Assembly (NCBI GenBank): GCA_030062745.1
Contig: CP099841.1
Location: 24,865,398 to 24,929,397 of the forward strand
From: Capitulum mitella
Lineage: Eukaryota > Arthropoda > Thecostraca > Pollicipedomorpha > Pollicipedidae
DNA: 64,000 nt
Direction of reading: 5' to 3'
In this document: piece after piece, positions 59,851 to 64,000 of the stretch
Position numbering within the stretch: the stretch's first letter is position 1
How the letters are laid out: every line of letters starts with the position of its first letter
Made by a program: the position numbers and the translations under genes
The notes under the pieces: model-generated
Database searches by the model: none
Seen by the model: only the letters and a program-made list of their open reading frames with translations
Told to the model about the DNA's origin: nothing

Positions 59851-62800
59851 CTAGCCAGCTGACGGTCGACCAACGCCGGCCTTCCATTGGTCGAGGACCG
59901 TGGCTTCACTGGTGACAACCGAATACGTTATTTTGATAGAGACGGTTACGGGCTGAACTACACCAACCCAAGATAGTTAGAGCACACCGAAATGCAAAGC
60001 GACCTGGTATTTGACCCCACATGGCCTCAAGCACCTTTTGGTGCAATTTTTGATTAATAATGGTCCCAGATCAGCCATTTTTATAGAAATGGAACCAAAT
60101 TCATTGGCATGCGTTGTGTGATGACAGGATATCATACAGTATGGTAGCAATGGGAAACGTTGAAAGCAAGCCAACGAACATGAAATGTCAAAGACAATAA
60201 GCATCGACGAACGGGAAAATGTTAAGCGGGAAAATATGGAACGTCAGACGTCGATCTCGGGATAAATGTGGAAAAGCAATTATTCCGTCGAATCAGACAT
60301 GAAATAAAACGACGTCGAATGCAAGACACTCATCAGAAGTATCGAAAAAGCATAAACATGAAACGGCTTTATACCAAATGATAGATTATTATTGAATAAC
60401 GAAATATCGAGGCAGGAGTCAATAACGCGCGGGATAAATATTCAAGTGAAAAAGATCGTAAGACAACTAGTTCAGGTCATCGTTCAGGAACGAAATATCG
60501 AGGCAGGGATCAATACCGCACCGGATGAATATCCGAATGAAAAACGCCGCCAGACAGCTAGTGGCGCAACGCAGTGGGCACTTTCCCGAAAATTGTACGT
60601 GGACATACGAATAGGAGCGTCGTGAAGGCTTTCCTGGGTTTACACATAATCTCCCAAGTGCCTGCACTATTTAGGTACAGTGCCCCGAAATGAATATTCC
60701 GATTGCCTCAAGAGGTTGTTGAACTGAATCGACCATACAGATATCCTGGTTGCGTGACTGGATGTGGTGGTGTGGCTGCAAAAAGCTGACATTTCACGCC
60801 ATATCATATGCGGGTCTCGAGTCCTAGGCCTCAGAAATTTCCCTTCCTCTTTTCCCATTTTTTCTTCTTTAAGACTGGCTGTGATTTCTGTTGCCACGGA
60901 TCTTCCGCCTGGTAGCAACACATGACAGCAGGCTAGAAAATGTTTTCCATAATGTTTTCCATCATGATTATGTAATCATGGAATTCCATAAGAATTTAAT
61001 TCCGTAACTCCATAATATGTCATTCCGTATCAAACAAGATACATATTTTCCTGTTTCTATATCTAGTGTCGGTAATTTGTTCATCCTGTGTGTTGTCTCG
61101 GATACAAGAGCTGTGGTCTCCAGCCACGGTCCGCGCTGATGAACGCGTCTGCCAACAAGTCGTAACGTAATAAGAAGGAACGGAACAAATTTGGAGCAAA
61201 CGTGACTTGAATTCCGTCCGTTACTTTACCTTTAACGTATCTTTACCGACGGAATTCTTGGCCACCTCGCCATCATGTTCGTGTTCTGGTATAATTTTCA
61301 CCCTTTGAGACAATCAGCTGTTACATATTGCCCCACTCCATATTTTGAAATGTGAAAGTTGGCCATTCGATACCCGCCCATGTACGATGCCCGTCCCTGA
61401 TTCAGTGATGCAAAGTATAACCTCGCGATATTTTTTTCATTCGGTATATTTTTGCTTCCGGTATTCCGCTGTACGGCATTTTGTGGGGAAACCGTGTCGT
61501 CCCTAGTTCCCAAGACAAACGCGGTCTGGAAACCAGGGATACGTGGTAAAATGCATATGTTAATCGCATGCGACGTAAAGAAATACTGTAAGTTTGTACA
61601 ATGTCTTGTCCTAACCATTACTGTTTTTTTCGTGTAATTCTTCTAGTGCTGCATAGTTAATTGGTCATTACGTGAAGCGTAGATGTCTACTGTCTTTTCT
61701 TTGCAAGTACCGTTCGTTCGTTCAGTGGCTCATGCTTACCATGGTTGATTTTTTTCTGCAGTGGTTCTAATACTGGGTATGTGTTTAAGTTGATTGGTCA
61801 TGACGCGGAGTGAATATGGGTGTTCCATGACTCCAGTCTTTTACTTTCAGATAGTAGTGTTTCGTATCTCTTTGCATCTCACAGTGCCGTCATTTCAAGA
61901 GATCCGGTTCTCTGAGATAGCCGTTTCCTCCGTCGTAACCATTCACATACTACTTTGCAGACACTAATGACTTGGGAAGCAAGGAACACCCACATGAGCA
62001 TAGTCTCGTCTCGATATCCGCCGATGAATACAAATTTACCATGAGATAAGTGGGCTTCTTGTTGCATATTGATGTGTCGGTGACGATCCTGTTTGGAGAT
62101 TATCAGCTCCTTTTCGGAACATGGTCGCTGAACACTATACCTGCCATAGAGTTTATAGAATGGAGCAAATGGAGACTGCGAAGCCATGTGTGCGGTAGGA
62201 ATGATAGAAGAAGATGTTTGTGCGGGGCAGCGAGATTTCAGTCCGCGAAACTAGCGCCTCTGTAGGATGAAAAATATACCTGCCGCGTGTTAAATTGAAA
62301 TCGACTATGCGAGTTTTACGCTACAGAGCAGTGGCATAATGGAACGCCTTGCCCCTAGCCTCTACTGAGGGCACCTCTCTAAGGTGTTTTAAATGGCGTC
62401 TCATTGTGCATTTTCCGCATTTTAAAATTGTCTTGTCATTTCGTTTCCTGCTGTTTTTATGCATGTCGTTACCTCTGAATGACAGTATGCCTGAAGCATC
62501 CAGATATGTTTGGATGGTCATTGCAATTATACAAACATACCTGAAATTGCACCGGAGAATCATTCAGGTGTTCATATCGCCCCCAGAAACACAGCCAGTC
62601 AAACACTGCTGCAACGTAGTGACGTGTCGTAGGCTAAGCCAGACTGGGTTGCATCCATCCGAGGCTTGCAAAAGTGAATTCCATGACTGTAGCATTACGT
62701 AGAAAAGTCATGATAAAAACTCGACAGGGTTGTGCGTAGTTGTTGGATCCCGTTTTGTGAAGAAACTGAATCATGTTAAATGACGTTGTTGTGCGATATC

Positions 62801-63300
62801 CCTTGCTTCATGCTGCGTGCGGTTGTCATCTGCATTCTATAGCAGCGCATTGTTATCTAGTCCACGTTTGTATTTCGAACTGTGCATTAACGACATGCTC
62901 CAACGAACTGGGCTCCGTTTGTAAAAAAAATCGTTGTTCTTGGTGCATCTGTGACCCGAAAATGACACTTAAGGGTCAGTGAGGCTCTCTGAGGCAAAAT
63001 GCAAGGCCACGTTTCAAGCGGCGGAGGTCAAAACATAGCTTGATGTTGTTTTTGGGGCCAAAATGCATGATTTGAAAAAGGCCAATTCTGCGTAACGAAC
63101 TACTCTAAAAAAATAGGAACAGTCTTGCTCCTGTGAGCTACATTAAGATGTATGCAAATTTGTCATTATTTCATTTTCACGCCATCGTAGTAGGTAGACG
63201 CTAACGGAATGCCAGTTTGAAAGATCTGCCCCCCCCCCCAATCCAAATTCCATAGACGATGTCCTGATGTGTAGGGAACTTTTAGTGCTGATTAGCTTAA
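59851..63300. other. Unassigned
   Basis: Short open frames occur on both strands, but none has recognisable domains or splice context. A weak two-copy duplication is visible near 61650-61840 (AATTGGTCATTACGTGAAG / GATTGGTCATGACGCGGAG). Nothing else seen. Confidence 0.4.
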
Positions 63301-63309
63301 ACTACCCTC

Positions 63310-63425
63310 CATTGAGCCATACATTTTCAATTGCACATCTTGCCGACCGAGATGATCTGACAGGTGTTTTTCTGGAGTTATGAGCAATGCGAGATGTGTG
63401 CTGGGCCAATACCCACTTTAGCTAT
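63310..63425. mobile_element. Foldback element right-end fragment
   Basis: TTTTCAATTGCACATCTT, then TCTGGAGTTATGAGCAATG and GGGCCAATACC parallel the right terminus of foldback copy 2 (TTTTCAATTGCGCATCTT..GGAGTTATGAGAAG..AACCAATACC). The rest of the element is absent. Confidence 0.6.
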
Positions 63426-64000
63426 CGTCCATATGGTTGTGGTATGGGCGGAGCCCAAACCCTGCCGTCTAATGTGCCGATCGTCTCAATCTTTTTTTCT
63501 CATAATTTGCTCGCCTTAATTTCGATTTTATTTTCGCACGTATTGGAGGCCGATCGGATTTCCCAAGGGAGTAAGGGGACGTCTGCCTCCACGCTCCTCC
63601 CTCTGGATTCGTATGACAGGAGGGGACGAAGTCCAGCATGCATACTTGTCATTTTGTTCTCATTGTCCTGAGTATGAGAGTAGATTATTATCTCACTGTC
63701 GCGCCGAACGTGCCGTTTGCTGCGGGAACAAACGTATTCCTATGTCAGGCTAATATGGAGTTCCCAAACGTATCAGCATATGTGAAGATTACTGGACCTG
63801 GGCTCACCATCGCGTGATGCGGATCCTGGGAGGGGGTGTACTTCGTGGCGTGTCCTCCATGCCCCTCCATTTGTTGCTGTTGTCGGGTTTCCAGTGAATT
63901 GGTCAGTTTTGAGGGGAGCGCACTTTAGATATTTCCCGAGTCTCTCCCGTGCCCCGCTTAAACGAAATTATCATACCAGGTCATTTCAGCGATATGGCAT
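63426..64000. other. Unassigned right flank
   Basis: No gene, RNA gene or repeat recognised. Confidence 0.4.

Overview
The window is nuclear DNA from an invertebrate animal, most likely an arthropod. The evidence is spliced genes with consensus GT..AG introns, a Vav protein whose exon-by-exon layout matches insect Vav (no N-terminal SH3 domain), piggyBac-like and hAT-like transposon debris, and no bacterial signals. A GC3-rich crustacean or chelicerate would fit, but the species cannot be fixed from this sequence.

Three protein-coding genes are well supported, all on the + strand. (1) Vav, 5379-28411: the Rho/Rac guanine-nucleotide exchange factor and phosphotyrosine-signalling adaptor. I resolve 20 constitutive coding exons plus one alternative exon. 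Every splice phase closes, giving 836 or 833 residues with CH, acidic, DH, PH, C1, linker, SH2 and SH3 regions. (2) Rrp4/EXOSC2, 36623-44587: the S1/KH RNA-binding cap subunit of the RNA exosome, six exons, 294 residues. (3) An intronless SLC18B1-like major-facilitator transporter, 48413-49774, 453 residues. The three genes show no obvious functional link.

The most interesting signals lie in gene structure. Two homologous Vav exons in tandem (10431-10548 and 11592-11700) each carry an I-Y-E-D/E-L tyrosine motif of the autoinhibitory acidic region. Both have phase 2 at the start and phase 0 at the end, so exactly one can be used per transcript: a predicted mutually exclusive exon pair. In addition, several splice junctions are embedded in tandem repeats: a 43-bp array duplicating the Rrp4 intron 2 acceptor, an exact 73-bp duplication of the Rrp4 intron 3/exon 4 junction, a 27-bp array before Rrp4 exon 5 that is open in the exon's frame, and a duplicated donor after Vav exon 15.

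Two sharply bounded blocks (about 1.57-5.1 kb and 33.1-36.8 kb) have almost no CpG, although CpG is abundant elsewhere. They abut the Vav first coding exon and include Rrp4 exon 1, which suggests germline methylation over the 5' parts of transcription units.

Intergenic and intronic DNA is a patchwork of non-autonomous transposons. It includes two piggyBac-like families with TTAA targets (one copy nested inside another, one inserted in a foldback element, one pair sharing a single TTAA), a foldback family with long inverted arms and GGGAC-rich cores, hAT-type elements (one with a perfect 8-bp target duplication), a near-perfect 149-bp hairpin and a probable LTR with primer-binding site. I recognise no RNA genes, CRISPR arrays or minus-strand genes.
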